The notes: a model not told the origin generated them from the letters alone. A stretch of DNA of 64,000 bases from Macellibacteroides fermentans (GCF_013409575.1 NZ_JACCCY010000004.1:305901-369900); one strand, 5' to 3'; positions 26,018-37,400 are shown, counted from the first letter of the stretch. Translations and numbers: made by a program.

Positions 26018-27187
26018 TTTTCCGTTAATAATCGTTTCACAGATATTGATATCGTTGTCGAAAATAACCAGGTCGGCGTCTTTGCCGATGTCTATCGTTC
26101 CCTTGCTGTTTTCTATTCCGAGTATGCGTGCCGGTGTATGGGTAATCATGCGGACGGCTTCGGGAAGGGATACTCCGGCCTGACTGATCATGGTCCTCAC
26201 CAACCTGTCTCCCGTGGCTACACTGCCGGCAAAGGAGCTGCGGTCCGGCAGTTTGGCCACTCCGTCTTCGATGATTACCGGTAGTCCGTTTGCTTTTCCG
26301 CCCAGTATACTGGGGCCTTCTGGCATTCCGGATCCCCGCATGGCATCGGTGGTTAAGGCAATGTGTCCGGCTCCTTTAATCTGATAGATAAGCCGGAGTA
26401 ACGGAGCGGGCAGATGAACACCGTCCGCAATAATCTCCACATCCATATTTGGTAACAGATAGGCACTTTCCACTACTCCGGCATACCGGTAGGCATTCCG
26501 CCTGGTTACTCCGGTCATCCCGGAATATAGATGGGTAACAAGGCTGTATCCGTTTTCGAATGCCGTTACAACCTCTTCGTACACAGCTTCGGTGTGCGCA
26601 ATAGACGCAATGATTCCCCGGTTTCGCAATACCTGTCCGAATTCGATGGCTCCCGGAAGCTCCGGTGCCACACTCCATCGTTTAATGGCATCGCATTTAT
26701 TTAGAATTTCGCTATACTCCGCCGGATCCGGATTTCGCAAGTATCTGGGATCCTGTGCTCCCCGCTGGTTATAACAGAAATAGGGCCCTTCTAAATGGAT
26801 CCCCAGAAATTCGGCCCCGTGGGTGTTGAGAATTTCCGCTTCTTTGTAGGTGTCGAACAGTTTATAGAGCTCTTCCTTCCCGCTGGTAAGCGTAGTTGGC
26901 ATAAGCGAAGTGGTGCCGTGTTTTGCATGGGTTTCGGCTATTTTAAGAAATGCTTCAACCGTACCATCCATAAAATCGGCACCACCGCCTCCGTGCACGT
27001 GCATATCTATGAAGCCTGGCGCAACATAGTGGCCCCGGGCATCGATTGTCTGCGCTGCTTCTGCATCGGAGACGGTTTCGGTTATACGGGCTATCTTCCC
27101 TTCTTCAATCCACAGCGTTTTATGCTCCAGAATCTGGTGGGGAGTTACTAATTTCCCGTTGATAATTCTAACTGATGTTTTTTTCAT
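26000..27187 (-). CDS. nagA: N-acetylglucosamine-6-phosphate deacetylase NagA
   Basis: 395 aa amidohydrolase. Metal-binding His residues are in FIDMHVHGGGG (H63 and H65), with HLEGPYF, SIAHTEA, THLYSGM and TTDAMRG as the later family motifs. It removes the acetyl group from GlcNAc-6-P (and often GalNAc-6-P), giving the NagB substrate. Last gene of the PUL operon; its ATG overlaps the transporter stop by 4 bp. The C-terminal 18 bp overlap the convergent LacI gene. Confidence 0.95.
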   Translation of the reverse strand: MKKTSVRIINGKLVTPHQILEHKTLWIEEGKIARITETVSDAEAAQTIDARGHYVAPGFIDMHVHGGGGADFMDGTVEAFLKIAETHAKHGTTSLMPTTLTSGKEELYKLFDTYKEAEILNTHGAEFLGIHLEGPYFCYNQRGAQDPRYLRNPDPAEYSEILNKCDAIKRWSVAPELPGAIEFGQVLRNRGIIASIAHTEAVYEEVVTAFENGYSLVTHLYSGMTGVTRRNAYRYAGVVESAYLLPNMDVEIIADGVHLPAPLLRLIYQIKGAGHIALTTDAMRGSGMPEGPSILGGKANGLPVIIEDGVAKLPDRSSFAGSVATGDRLVRTMISQAGVSLPEAVRMITHTPARILGIENSKGTIDIGKDADLVIFDNDINICETIINGKSIYQR

Positions 27188-28539
27188 ACACTTTCATTTA
27201 TCTGATCTGTTTTTGTTGCTAAGGTCCAAGTCCGTATTTTATACCCTTTGTGCGCATAGAATACCAGGTAAAGGTAGCAGGGTAACAAAACCCAATAGGC
27301 TTGTCTGGCATCTGTAATATCTGCCATTGCTCCGTATAGGAGTGGTAATAATGCATTTCCGCAAAGCCCCATAATAAGTAATCCGGCTCCTTGTTTGGTA
27401 TATCTGCCCAGTCCGTCCAATGCCAGGGGCCAGATACCGGCCCAGATCAGCGCGTTGGGAAATCCCAGACAAACCACAAACCAAATGGAGATATCCACGT
27501 GATGATTGAGTAGAAAAGTGGGCCCAGAAGCAAATAAAATTAACAGGGTGAACAGGGTACCGGCAAGGGTACAGAACTGTAACATTCTGGTTTGCTTTAT
27601 AAATTTGGGAATAAGAAATATACCTGCCAGGTAACCGACAATGGAGGCTGTTAAGGTATAGGACGGAAATGTTTTCGCTTCAATCAGGTTCAGTCCCATG
27701 GAGGAGGCATATCCGATAATTGTGTCGATGGCGATAACCTGCGTTCCCACATGCAGAAAGATGGCTAAAGCTCCCAACACCAGATGGGGAAACTGGAATA
27801 TGGAGTGCTTTCCGGCATTGGCCTTGGATAATTCGTCCGATTCGTGCTCGGTATCAATTTCAGGCAAGGGTGAATACCGGATAAACAGCCCGATGAGGAA
27901 TAGGATTACTCCCACAACAGCATAGGGCAGGATTACCCTGGCAACCAATTCATCTAAGGCTTCACTACGGCTTACGGTATCCATGTGGGGAATTGCTTCG
28001 AAAAGGGCACTGTCTGTAGGCCTTAAAATGGCTGCGGCAAAGGCAAGGGGCGCCAGAATTCCGGCGCCTTTATTGCATATTCCCATGATACTGATTCGTT
28101 GAGCCGCCCGTTCGCGGGGGCCGAGAATGGTTATGTAGGGATTGGCCGCAGTTTGCAAAATCGCAAGTCCGGTGCCCAGGGTAAATAAGCCGGCAAGAAA
28201 TATTTCGTACGTTCTGAACATGGCTGCGGGAATAAAGAGGAATGCTCCTGCAGCCATAATCCAGAAGCCGATCATCATGCCTTTCTTAAATCCGGTTGTT
28301 TTAAGAATCCAGGCCGATGGAACGGACATTACAAAATAGGAGATGTAAAAAGAAAATGTAACCAGATAGGATTGGAAATTGCTTAATTCGCATCCTATCC
28401 TGAAGAATGGAATCAGAATTGCATTCACCCACGAAACAAAACCAAATATGAAAAACATCATCCCGATTATTCCAATGGACAGGATGGTTTGACGACTGGT
28501 AAGTGATTCAACATTGTACTTTTCTGTATTCTTTTTCAT
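27184..28539 (-). CDS. sugar MFS transporter (FucP/NagP-like)
   Basis: 451 aa, about twelve membrane segments. It begins IIGMMFFIFGFVSWVNAIL, the typical start of the FucP/glucose-galactose transporter family, and contains LQTAANPYITILGP, another family hallmark. It takes a free sugar through the inner membrane, here most likely N-acetylhexosamine given nagA and nagB on either side. NagP-type carriers of this family are known in Bacteroidetes. Spacing is 13 bp from nagB and a 4-bp overlap with nagA. Confidence 0.9.
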   Translation of the reverse strand: MKKNTEKYNVESLTSRQTILSIGIIGMMFFIFGFVSWVNAILIPFFRIGCELSNFQSYLVTFSFYISYFVMSVPSAWILKTTGFKKGMMIGFWIMAAGAFLFIPAAMFRTYEIFLAGLFTLGTGLAILQTAANPYITILGPRERAAQRISIMGICNKGAGILAPLAFAAAILRPTDSALFEAIPHMDTVSRSEALDELVARVILPYAVVGVILFLIGLFIRYSPLPEIDTEHESDELSKANAGKHSIFQFPHLVLGALAIFLHVGTQVIAIDTIIGYASSMGLNLIEAKTFPSYTLTASIVGYLAGIFLIPKFIKQTRMLQFCTLAGTLFTLLILFASGPTFLLNHHVDISIWFVVCLGFPNALIWAGIWPLALDGLGRYTKQGAGLLIMGLCGNALLPLLYGAMADITDARQAYWVLLPCYLYLVFYAHKGYKIRTWTLATKTDQINESV

Positions 28540-28552
28540 TTCCTGTTGTTTA

Positions 28553-29314
28553 TTATAAATTTGTTATTTCCGAAGTGTTACTGATTAACGATGCAGATTG
28601 CGAATCGAGGTAAAAGTAACAGGCCGGGTGTATTTGCAATATACTGGCCGGATGAAGGTTGCTTACCTCTTTGGTAAGGCAGTTCATTACGGCTTGGGCT
28701 TTGCGCTGATCCGGTACGGCACAAATAATATATTTAGACAGCAACATTTGCTTGATAGACATACTGATGGCCTGTGTGGGGACGTCGTCTATGGTCTTAA
28801 ACCATCCCTCACCAAGCTGTTGCGTTCTGCATACCGTGTCGAGATTGACTACAATATAGGGATTTTCTATATCAAAATCGGCAGGGGGATCGTTAAAGGC
28901 CAGATGTCCGTTTTCGCCTATTCCTACAAATGCCAGGTCGATTGGATAGCGGCGGATTATATCGCCCAGCCGTTTGCACTCTTCTTCCGGATTCTCTGCT
29001 TCGCCGTTGATGAGGTATACCTCCCTGAGTGCCGGCAAGCGGTTGATAAACCGTTCTCTTAAGTACTTACGGAAACTTGCCGGAGACGATTCCGGAAGTC
29101 CGATGTATTCGTCGAGATGGAACATCCTGACTTTACTCCAATCGATGCCTTCCTCTGCGATCAGTTGTTGCAGTGTTTCGAACTGACTCATTCCTGTAGC
29201 GAGAATGATATTGGCTTCTCCTTTTGTTTGAAGGGAATAACGGATTATTTGTGCGGCTTTCTTTCCAGCCTCTTTTCCCAGATCAAATTTGTCTTTGCTT
29301 ACTTTAATATTCAC
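28553..29314 (-). CDS. nagB: glucosamine-6-phosphate deaminase NagB
   Basis: 253 aa. Key parts are the ATGMSQ phosphate loop, FHLDEYIGL (D68) and GIGENGHLAFNDPP with the active-site His (H137). It converts glucosamine-6-P to fructose-6-P and ammonia, feeding the NagA product into glycolysis. The C-terminus lacks the extra domain of the longer NagB-like proteins of Bacteroides. It is the fifth gene of the PUL operon, 40 bp after the GH109 gene. Confidence 0.94.
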   Translation of the reverse strand: MNIKVSKDKFDLGKEAGKKAAQIIRYSLQTKGEANIILATGMSQFETLQQLIAEEGIDWSKVRMFHLDEYIGLPESSPASFRKYLRERFINRLPALREVYLINGEAENPEEECKRLGDIIRRYPIDLAFVGIGENGHLAFNDPPADFDIENPYIVVNLDTVCRTQQLGEGWFKTIDDVPTQAISMSIKQMLLSKYIICAVPDQRKAQAVMNCLTKEVSNLHPASILQIHPACYFYLDSQSASLISNTSEITNL

Positions 29315-29354
29315 GAGTTTTTTTATTAAATGATACTTGATTGTTTTGTATTTG

Positions 29355-30797
29355 TTATCTCATTCTTACACCGGTATTGCCTCCTTTTTGAAGACTGATA
29401 TCGTGGGGTTGGTTGTTTTTCCAGTTTCCTGCCGTAAAATCGGGGATATCGATGGCGGCCGACCGGTTGGCAACAGACCATTCGCTAAGGGGCGAAATAA
29501 CACTCCATGAGGCAGCATCATACACATCCATGTCCATCGGTAGTCCGTTACGCAGACAATCGATCAGACGCCAGTCCATCATAAAGTCCATTCCCCCGTG
29601 ACCGCCAATCTGCTTGGCAAGATCGCCAATTTGCCTGGTTATGGCCGGTGTGTAGGTCTGCTCCAGCTCTTGCATGACGGTATCGGTCACCCAACCATCG
29701 TGTCCGAAGGCTATTTTGCCGGGTAGCGGGTACTTTTGTGCAAATGCCTTGGTGCCGCTTACCAGATGAATTCTTGAATAGGGGCGTGGCGATGTTACGT
29801 CGTGCTGTAGCAGGATGGTACTTCCGTTGTGATTGCGGATGGTACTTGTATTCATATTTCCTCTGAAGGGCTTGTCTATATACTGCTTGAAGTAAGGATT
29901 GGATGCAGCTGCCTCTTTAGCCTTTTCGTTAAGCATGAAATCGTTGGACGACATGGATACGAGATACTCCATCTTATTACCGCGGTTGATGTTGAGAATC
30001 TGACAAACCGGTCCGATCCCATGGGTAGGGTACAGGTTGCCGTTGCGGGTGGAATTTTCTTTGAGTCGCCAGAAATCATATCTTTTTTCTTCTTGAAAGA
30101 GACCTTCGAATATGTCATGAATATAGGCTCCTTCGCAATGAATAATGTCTCCGAAGTATCCCTGCCGGGCCATATTCAATGTGAGCAATTCGAAAAAGTC
30201 GTAACAACAGTTTTCAAGCATCACACAGTGTTTCCTCGTTTTCTCGGATGTTTCAACCAGTTTCCAGCAATCTTCTACGGTAGTGGCCGCCGGAATTTCC
30301 AGTGCTACGTGCTTTCCCTGTTCCATGGCGTAGATGGCCATGGGAGCATGTAATTCCCAGTGTGTGGCGATGTAGACCAGGTCTATATCATCTCGTTGGC
30401 ACATTTGCATCCACGCCCCGTCACTGTCGGTATAGAGTATGGCTTTGTGTCCATCGCTTTTAATTCGTTGTTTGGCCTCCTGTGCCTTTTCCGGACGGAC
30501 ATCGCAGATTGCTGTGATGTTTACGTGATCGATCTGGCTCATTCTTTCTACTGCAGCAGATCCTCTGTTTCCCACTCCGATAAAACCGATGCGCACCGTG
30601 TCTATGGCCGGAGCGCAATATCCGGACATGTTAAACCGATGCGGATGCTTTGCTTCTGCTGCCTTTTTTATGTGCGGGAGTTTACCGCCCGGATGGGACT
30701 TGCCGGGTTCGATACCCTGTATGGGAGCTGTATTTCCGATCCATCCCGCACCTGCCAGTCCGGCAAGTTTTAGAAAGTTTCTACGATTGATACTCAT
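29355..30797 (-). CDS. GH109-like alpha-N-acetylgalactosaminidase (Gfo/Idh/MocA fold)
   Basis: 480 aa. A twin-arginine signal (NRRNFLKLAGLAG, R5-R6) is followed by an NAD-binding Rossmann motif GFIGVGNRG (residues 71-79), IATHWELHAPM, GKHVALEIPAA and YPTHGIGPV. These are features of GH109 enzymes, which use bound NAD to remove terminal alpha-GalNAc. Tat export fits folding with cofactor before secretion. It is between the esterase (4 bp away) and nagB, so GalNAc release and amino-sugar catabolism are encoded together. Related Gfo/Idh/MocA oxidoreductases are an alternative, but the length and motifs favour GH109. Confidence 0.88.
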   Translation of the reverse strand: MSINRRNFLKLAGLAGAGWIGNTAPIQGIEPGKSHPGGKLPHIKKAAEAKHPHRFNMSGYCAPAIDTVRIGFIGVGNRGSAAVERMSQIDHVNITAICDVRPEKAQEAKQRIKSDGHKAILYTDSDGAWMQMCQRDDIDLVYIATHWELHAPMAIYAMEQGKHVALEIPAATTVEDCWKLVETSEKTRKHCVMLENCCYDFFELLTLNMARQGYFGDIIHCEGAYIHDIFEGLFQEEKRYDFWRLKENSTRNGNLYPTHGIGPVCQILNINRGNKMEYLVSMSSNDFMLNEKAKEAAASNPYFKQYIDKPFRGNMNTSTIRNHNGSTILLQHDVTSPRPYSRIHLVSGTKAFAQKYPLPGKIAFGHDGWVTDTVMQELEQTYTPAITRQIGDLAKQIGGHGGMDFMMDWRLIDCLRNGLPMDMDVYDAASWSVISPLSEWSVANRSAAIDIPDFTAGNWKNNQPHDISLQKGGNTGVRMR

Positions 30798-30801
30798 AGT
30801 T

Positions 30802-32853
30802 TTATTTTTTTATATCGTTATAAATAAATTTAATGTGATTCGCTTTACCGGCTTTTTGCACCATATCAATGAATTCTTTCCCGTAGAGGATCTGTTCTTC
30901 CTTGGATAAGGTCCGTCCGGATATACTGCGGGGGTCAATAACGGTTATCGGAGCCTCGGTAAGAGAGGCGGCCAATGAAATGTCTCCCCAAACCAGAAAT
31001 TCCGGAAGATAGATCGACATGTTATAGAAATTTATATTTGGCTCCTGATCAAACAGATAGCTGATGGGGCCTTCCTCCAGTATGAGCGGGTCTTTACCGT
31101 TGGTGATAGCTGCGTGTAACAGGATGGCTACTGCAGTTTCTCTGTATCCGCACAAGGTAATATGGCGGGCTTGATAGTTTGTTTTGATAACCTGTTGTAT
31201 GGCATCTACCTCTTCGATCCAGTTTCCCATGATGGTCTTACCGAGCCATAGTAACGATCTGGACAGGGTGTGGAAGGGTGGAAGAGAACCATCTATTCGC
31301 CGGGCTTCGGCGGATTCCTTTTCGCCTGTTCCCCACAGATCGGCCAATACAACGCCTGCGTTGCCGGCAGAATACTTCGCAAGCAAGTTGTCGGGTATAC
31401 TGTCTTTCCCTGATGGATAAAAGAGCAGGTTGTACGTCCGATTTTCGCCTGATGGGTGTTTGATGAGCAGGGGAATTAAATTTCCGCCTTCAGTTTCTAT
31501 AATTATTTTTTCCCATCCGTTTACTGTTCCGGTTGGGTGTGTTTTTTTAACGGCATCGGGGATGAAGCCGGTTAAATTGATCAGTTCCGAACGTTTAACC
31601 CCGTCTGGGAAGTTGGCTGTGTCAAACATCTTTTTTCGTAGCATCTGTCCTTTTTCCCTGCAAAACTGTGCCGTTGTTGCCACCTCTATTTCTCTGGGCA
31701 CACCCATATAGGTTGCCAGGCTGTCTTCCGGCAAAATAGTTATTTTATCTATTACGGTATAATTAGGACGGCTTCCGTTCTTAAGGTGTTGATTGAACCA
31801 GGAAAGCATACTGATCTGCATCTCATTCCAATAACCGTGTCCGCTGTTGAATAATTCGTATTCAATTTGTTTTGCCGCTCCATTGGAAGCGTATATTTGT
31901 TTTGCTTTTTTGAAAGACCGAAGCATCTGAGCGGATGTGAAAGCCGGATTGGCATCGTTCATCGCCGTAAGGATTTTAAGAGGACGAGGAGCCATACTCC
32001 CTAAAACGGTCCAGGTTTCCAATCCACAAAGTCCGGATGGCAGTAATTCGCAGAAACAGTTGCTATTCATTATATAGGACTCGAAGGTGCCGATGCTAAC
32101 TACCGGAACGATGGCCTTGATGCGGTTGTCTGCTGCAGCCAGCCACATGGTTTGATTCCCCCCACCGCTGGCCCCGGTAGCCCCTATGTTGGAAGAGTCC
32201 ACATAAGGTAAACTGCACAGGAGGTCGACTGCCCGGATGTTATCCGTGAGTTGTTGTCCCAGTAAAGAGCTGCCGACATGGAGTAATGAGGCCCCAAGAC
32301 CGGATCCATGATATTCGTGCATGTGTGGATTGGGAGATCTTTCACCTGCTCCCCAGGCATCTACATTGATACACACATATCCGTTTTGAGCGAGCAATTG
32401 GGCGGTTGTCTGGGCTATTTCCGTACGACGGGCTCCCGGCCAATGTCCATGCATATTTACTACTGCCGGAAAGGGACCTGTACCCTCCGGAACATAGAGT
32501 GAGGCGGTAACATATACTCCCGGTTGCGACTGATAACGGATATTTTCTATACGGAATGATCCGAGTTGAATGGTTTTAGTTGATTTTAGGTTTAATGGGG
32601 TCTTGTTGTGATACGTTACTCCTGCCTGCGTGAAAATAAACGACCGGATAGAGTCTTTGTTAGTAACTGTGTTTTCGTTTGTGTATAGCCCGGATATCGC
32701 TTGGGAGGCAGCTTTGGCCTGTTCGCGTATGCCGATAGCGGTTTTATCGGGTGTGTTTGCCGAGAATACTTTAGGCAAAGTTGTTTGCCCAAGCACGGAC
32801 TGAGCCATGCTTGTGCAAACGAAACTTAATACTATCAGATTGTAAAATCGCAT
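30802..32853 (-). CDS. secreted two-domain esterase (acetyl xylan esterase/S15-like)
   Basis: 683 aa with a signal peptide (cut near VLGQTT). The first alpha/beta-hydrolase domain (about residues 60-360) shows a complete triad: Ser in GATGASGGGNQ, Asp in AMNDANPAF and His in NSGHGYW. The second part (about residues 430-683) has hydrolase-like features such as VVLADLWGTGEKES but no obvious nucleophile elbow. The natural substrate is unknown; removal of acyl groups from the PUL glycan before GH109 acts is a reasonable inference. It lies 20 bp after susD and 4 bp before the GH109 gene. Confidence 0.78.
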   Translation of the reverse strand: MRFYNLIVLSFVCTSMAQSVLGQTTLPKVFSANTPDKTAIGIREQAKAASQAISGLYTNENTVTNKDSIRSFIFTQAGVTYHNKTPLNLKSTKTIQLGSFRIENIRYQSQPGVYVTASLYVPEGTGPFPAVVNMHGHWPGARRTEIAQTTAQLLAQNGYVCINVDAWGAGERSPNPHMHEYHGSGLGASLLHVGSSLLGQQLTDNIRAVDLLCSLPYVDSSNIGATGASGGGNQTMWLAAADNRIKAIVPVVSIGTFESYIMNSNCFCELLPSGLCGLETWTVLGSMAPRPLKILTAMNDANPAFTSAQMLRSFKKAKQIYASNGAAKQIEYELFNSGHGYWNEMQISMLSWFNQHLKNGSRPNYTVIDKITILPEDSLATYMGVPREIEVATTAQFCREKGQMLRKKMFDTANFPDGVKRSELINLTGFIPDAVKKTHPTGTVNGWEKIIIETEGGNLIPLLIKHPSGENRTYNLLFYPSGKDSIPDNLLAKYSAGNAGVVLADLWGTGEKESAEARRIDGSLPPFHTLSRSLLWLGKTIMGNWIEEVDAIQQVIKTNYQARHITLCGYRETAVAILLHAAITNGKDPLILEEGPISYLFDQEPNINFYNMSIYLPEFLVWGDISLAASLTEAPITVIDPRSISGRTLSKEEQILYGKEFIDMVQKAGKANHIKFIYNDIKK

Positions 32854-32873
32854 ATTTGTTTTTTAGATTGTTA

Positions 32874-34421
32874 TTAATCTACATCCCACCAAACGCTGGT
32901 TGCCGTATTATCAGCTCCACCGAGTAATGCCCTGCCTTTTTCAAGTTCGGCAGCATTGTTTGTTTCTTCCGTTGGAGGATAGGGGAATCTTTTGATAAAT
33001 GCACCCCCGGGAAGATCGGGATTATCCGATTGAACAACAGGATACATTTTGGGGTAGCCGGTTCTTCTGAATTCGGCCCATGCTTCCATTCCGTTGGGGA
33101 ATAATGCCAGCCATTTTTGTGTGCCGATCTGTTCTCTTTGTATAGTTACGTTGGAAGCCCATTTGATAGGGGTACTGGCAACAGCTGGCGAATTATTTGC
33201 ATCGTCAGGTGCAGAGGGGAGTGCGGCCGACTGAATATACTGATTCGCAGTTTCCGAGTTCGCGCCCCATTGGGTTAAACTGGCCTGTATCCCTTTTTCA
33301 TAAAGTTGCTGAGCTGTTTCGGTTCCCATATCCCATCCGTTAAGGGCACCTTCGGCACGTAAGAAGTAGGCTTCGGCACAACACATTACATGGAATTTAG
33401 CTGTTAGATTCGGTGCAAATGTTTTGTCGGCCTGTGGTAGTACCCAATATGTTCCGATGTTTGAATTTTGCGCAGGCCGGTTTCTTGCAATTCCAAGAGC
33501 AGTAGCCGAAAGTCCGTTACGGAGACTGTTATATTTTCCGGATGTGATATCCGGTTGGAAATATACCGATAGTCTGGGGTCGTTGTATCCTTTCAGATAA
33601 GAGGCAATGGTGGAACTCATAGCGAACTCATTCCAGGCTGCGACCTGCGATAATCCGTTGGTGTCGTTTCCTGCAGATGATTTATCTAAGAAGGCATTTT
33701 CTGAATTATCTGTCAATACTCCAGATTTTACTGCAGATTCGGCCTCTATTTTGGCTCTTGCCGGATCTGCCTTGGATATTCTTAAAGCCAGACGTAAACG
33801 TAATGTATTGGCAAATTTAATCCATTTGGATACATCGCCATTGTACATAAGTTCGTATCCTTTGAATACGGTTGTACCGGCAGGAAGAGCCTTGAGGTTA
33901 CTAACAGCCGCATCGAGGCGTTTGAAGAAATCATCATAAATCTCCTGTTGCTTGTTATAGGGTATACTTTTATTTGCCTCAGCAGCTCCAAAATAAGGAA
34001 TGGGACCGAAGTGGTCTGTCAGCCTGTGAAATGCATATACCCAAAGGATATTGGCCAGAGCCTCTTCGCCTGAGTTTGGATTGGCATTTTCGAGAATTGA
34101 CTTTAGCTGTGGTGCCGTATCTACATAAACAACCGACCAGAATCTACGTTGCCAATCGCGGGTCATAACGTATCTGTCTGTAGCAAAGGAGGTACTGGTG
34201 AGTGCAAAATACTGCGCGTAGAGGTCGGCCCCCAGATTCTGTACCGTCTGATAAAAACTACGGTTCATTGAAGCCGAAGACTGAGCTTTTGCAAACATGA
34301 AGGGCATTTCCCTTTGTCCCACTTCCGTTAGTTTATTGGGATCTGTATTCATTTCTTCGAAGTTGCCTGTACAGGAGGACAAGCTTAGAATAGCTGAAAG
34401 GATAACTATATATTTATTCAT
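32874..34421 (-). CDS. SusD/RagB-like surface lipoprotein
   Basis: 515 aa of the SusD-like 2 group. The lipobox is LSLSSC with C17 as the lipidated residue. The NTDPNK start, HRLTDHFGPIPYF segment and FLRAEGALNGWDMG (TPR-like helices) are typical. It binds glycan at the cell surface and closes over its SusC partner. It is 10 bp downstream of susC, the normal order. A different subfamily from the orphan SusD fusion at 39316-41460. Confidence 0.93.
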   Translation of the reverse strand: MNKYIVILSAILSLSSCTGNFEEMNTDPNKLTEVGQREMPFMFAKAQSSASMNRSFYQTVQNLGADLYAQYFALTSTSFATDRYVMTRDWQRRFWSVVYVDTAPQLKSILENANPNSGEEALANILWVYAFHRLTDHFGPIPYFGAAEANKSIPYNKQQEIYDDFFKRLDAAVSNLKALPAGTTVFKGYELMYNGDVSKWIKFANTLRLRLALRISKADPARAKIEAESAVKSGVLTDNSENAFLDKSSAGNDTNGLSQVAAWNEFAMSSTIASYLKGYNDPRLSVYFQPDITSGKYNSLRNGLSATALGIARNRPAQNSNIGTYWVLPQADKTFAPNLTAKFHVMCCAEAYFLRAEGALNGWDMGTETAQQLYEKGIQASLTQWGANSETANQYIQSAALPSAPDDANNSPAVASTPIKWASNVTIQREQIGTQKWLALFPNGMEAWAEFRRTGYPKMYPVVQSDNPDLPGGAFIKRFPYPPTEETNNAAELEKGRALLGGADNTATSVWWDVD

Positions 34422-34431
34422 AACTTTTCAT

Positions 34432-37400
34432 TTAAAAGGTTAATTTTACATTCAATCCAAAGGATCTTACAGCAGGGGGTAATCCTAATTCCACCCCTTG
34501 GTAATTGCCTGCACCGAGTGCAGCTTCCGGATCTACCGGGATAGTTCTTTCGTCGATTCCGGGAATTTTAAGTTTAGACTTTCCTCTGTAGAAGAAGAAC
34601 AGGTTACGCCCTAGTAAGGATAGCTGTGCCTGTTTTACGAAGCTGTTTTTAATATCGAAATTATAGGAAACAGAAGCTTCACGTAAACGGAAGTTAGTCA
34701 TGCTATAGGTAAAGAACTCTCCCCAAGCATCGCGTCCGTTTTGAGATACGGTAGTCCACAGTTGCTGTGCGGTTATCGCTTTTGTATTGGCAGCTCCGTC
34801 GGCTGTTACAGCATCTAATATAAGTCCACCTTCCCTGAATTTTTCGCTGCTTTCGGTAAGTCCGAAGTATGAAAGGTAGGCATCTGTTCCCGAAACCATT
34901 TCGCCTCCGATACGTCCGTCTATCTGGAATGCCAGACTAAAGTTTTTGTAAGACAGCTGATTGTTCCAGCCCAACTGAAAATCGGGGTTGAAATTACCAA
35001 GCTTCTGGTTGGACTCTACAACAGGAAGGCCCCTGGCATCGACGATGTATTTGCCCGAATTAGCATCTGTTTTCCATTTATAACCATACAGATCTCCGTA
35101 TGATCCTCCCTCGTTGACGATTACGGTTGCGTATTTCGTATTGTCTGTTATATTAACTCGGGTTGTGTTTGGTGCCAGTTCGATGACTTTGTTGCTGTTG
35201 GTGGAGAATGTTACCGAACTTGACCAGCTGAATTTATCCGATTCAATAATCCGACCTGTTAGCATTACCTCCAAACCTTTATTTTCGATATCGCCGGCAT
35301 TGATATATTGGCGATTGAATCCGCTGGCCATTGGCAGACCTACATAAAGCAACTGGTTGATGGTGTTACTCTTGTAGAAAGTGGCGTCTATACCCAGTCT
35401 GTTTTCAATAAACTTAAGTTCGAGTCCCAGTTCATAGGATCTGGTTTTTTCGGGCTTTAGATTGGGTATCGATTTGTTTCCGTCTCTGGAAATAAAACCT
35501 TGTCCTGCGCCCAAAGCAAAGTTATAGCGCTGATTTAATAAATAAGGATCAGCATCGTTACCCACTTCGGTGTAGGTAGTACGTATCTTACCAAAACTTA
35601 CCCATGCCGGTAAATTAATAAACTCTGAAAAAATAGCGGATACTCCTGCCGACGGATAAAAATAACTGTGTGGCGCGGGTAATGTGGATGACCAGTCGTT
35701 TCTTGCAGACAGATCAAGATACAAATATTCATTGAACCCAACTTGTAAGTTTCCGAAAATGGAATTGAGTTGTCTCTCGTAACCCAACACATTTTCGAAT
35801 GCGGGGGTGGTGGCCGATGATAAACTGAATTTATTCGGTATAGTTAGTCCGTTTGCCATACTTTGAACACTGCTGAAAACTCTTTTAAGTGAGCTTGCTC
35901 CCACATTGTAGTTTATTTTAAAACTGGATGAAAGGGTGTTGTTTCCCGAAATAAGACCTTCCAGGTTTCTTTCCCAGTAACTTGTATTTGTCTCATAGTA
36001 TTTACCTCCGGCTTTTACGTCTCCCAGAGATACAGTTCCGCTGTAAAAAGAACCGTCTGTTTTGTCATTGTATCGGTCGTAGCTGATCCGTCCCATAACA
36101 CTAAGCCAATCGGTTAGCTGATATTTTGCCGAACCTAATGCGGTTACACGATTTCTTTCCTCGTTTACAGAGGTCCGCTCGGTACTCCAGTAGGGGTTGT
36201 CGTATATAGATGAGGTTGTCCAGTATTTACGGATGGGTTGTCCGTTAGTAGGATCGATTGTTTCGAATTCCTTCAACTCGCTTTCTTTCATATCCCGCGG
36301 CATAATGTAGGCTTCGAGAGGAGTACCGGCATCACCCAAGCGTGGTCTGTTTTTTATTTTCTGATTAACGAAGGTGATTTTGGTATCTGTTGTAAGCTTC
36401 GGGAAGAAGTTGGTGTTGACCCTAACATTGGCTGTGTTCCGGTCCATTCTGTTGCCGGGAACAATTCCGTTTACAATGTTACTCGTGTAGGATGCAAATC
36501 CTTGTAATTCCTTAGTTCCGCCGTAGGTGCTGACCGCATTATTAAAGGATGGAGCGGTTTCAAAAAAATCTTTTACATTATTGGGATAGGTCTCAGCCTT
36601 TTCTCCCCAGCTTTCGCCTGCTGTTGGAGAATATACACCTCCATTACCTCTTCCGTAATTGTTTTGAAACTTCATTAACAGATTGGGCTGATCAATAGAG
36701 ACTCCTCCGTTATAGTCAATTGAAAATTTGCCCTCGCGTCCTTTCTTTGTTGTGATAATAATAGCTCCGTTGGCTGCTCTGCTCCCATATAGAGCTGCAG
36801 CAGAAGGACCTTTCAATACGTTGATAGAGGCAACATCGTCGGGATTCACATTGGCAGCTCCGTCGCTACCTCCATAGCTGGAGGTGGTACCCGTTGCCTG
36901 ATTATAAGAGGTATTATCGTAGGGGACTCCGTCGACCACAATCAAGGCGGTGTTATTTCCGCTTATCGATCTGTTCCCTCTTAAAATTACTCGGGCTGCT
37001 GCTCCGGGACCTGTGGCTGCGGTTGTAATTACTGCACCGGATACTTTCCCGGATAAACTGCTTAATAAATTAGAACTGTTGTCTCTGATTTCATTCAGAT
37101 CTCCTCCAGCTAATTGTTGTGTGGCGTAGGGAAGTGTACGTGTGTTTCTTTCTATACCCAATGCCGTTACAACGACTTCACCTAAGTTCTGAGTGCTTTG
37201 CTCAAGCTGAACAACTAATTTTTGCTGTCCTCTCACTGTAATTTCTTTTTCCTTATATCCGATATAAGTAAAAACCAGGGTTTCGTTCTCACTTGCGGGC
37301 AGGATAAATTCTCCATCCAGATTGGTGGTTGTTCCCCGTTGGGTACCTTTTACCATAATACTTACACCCGGAAGAGATTCCTTGGTGGTTGCGTCTGTGA

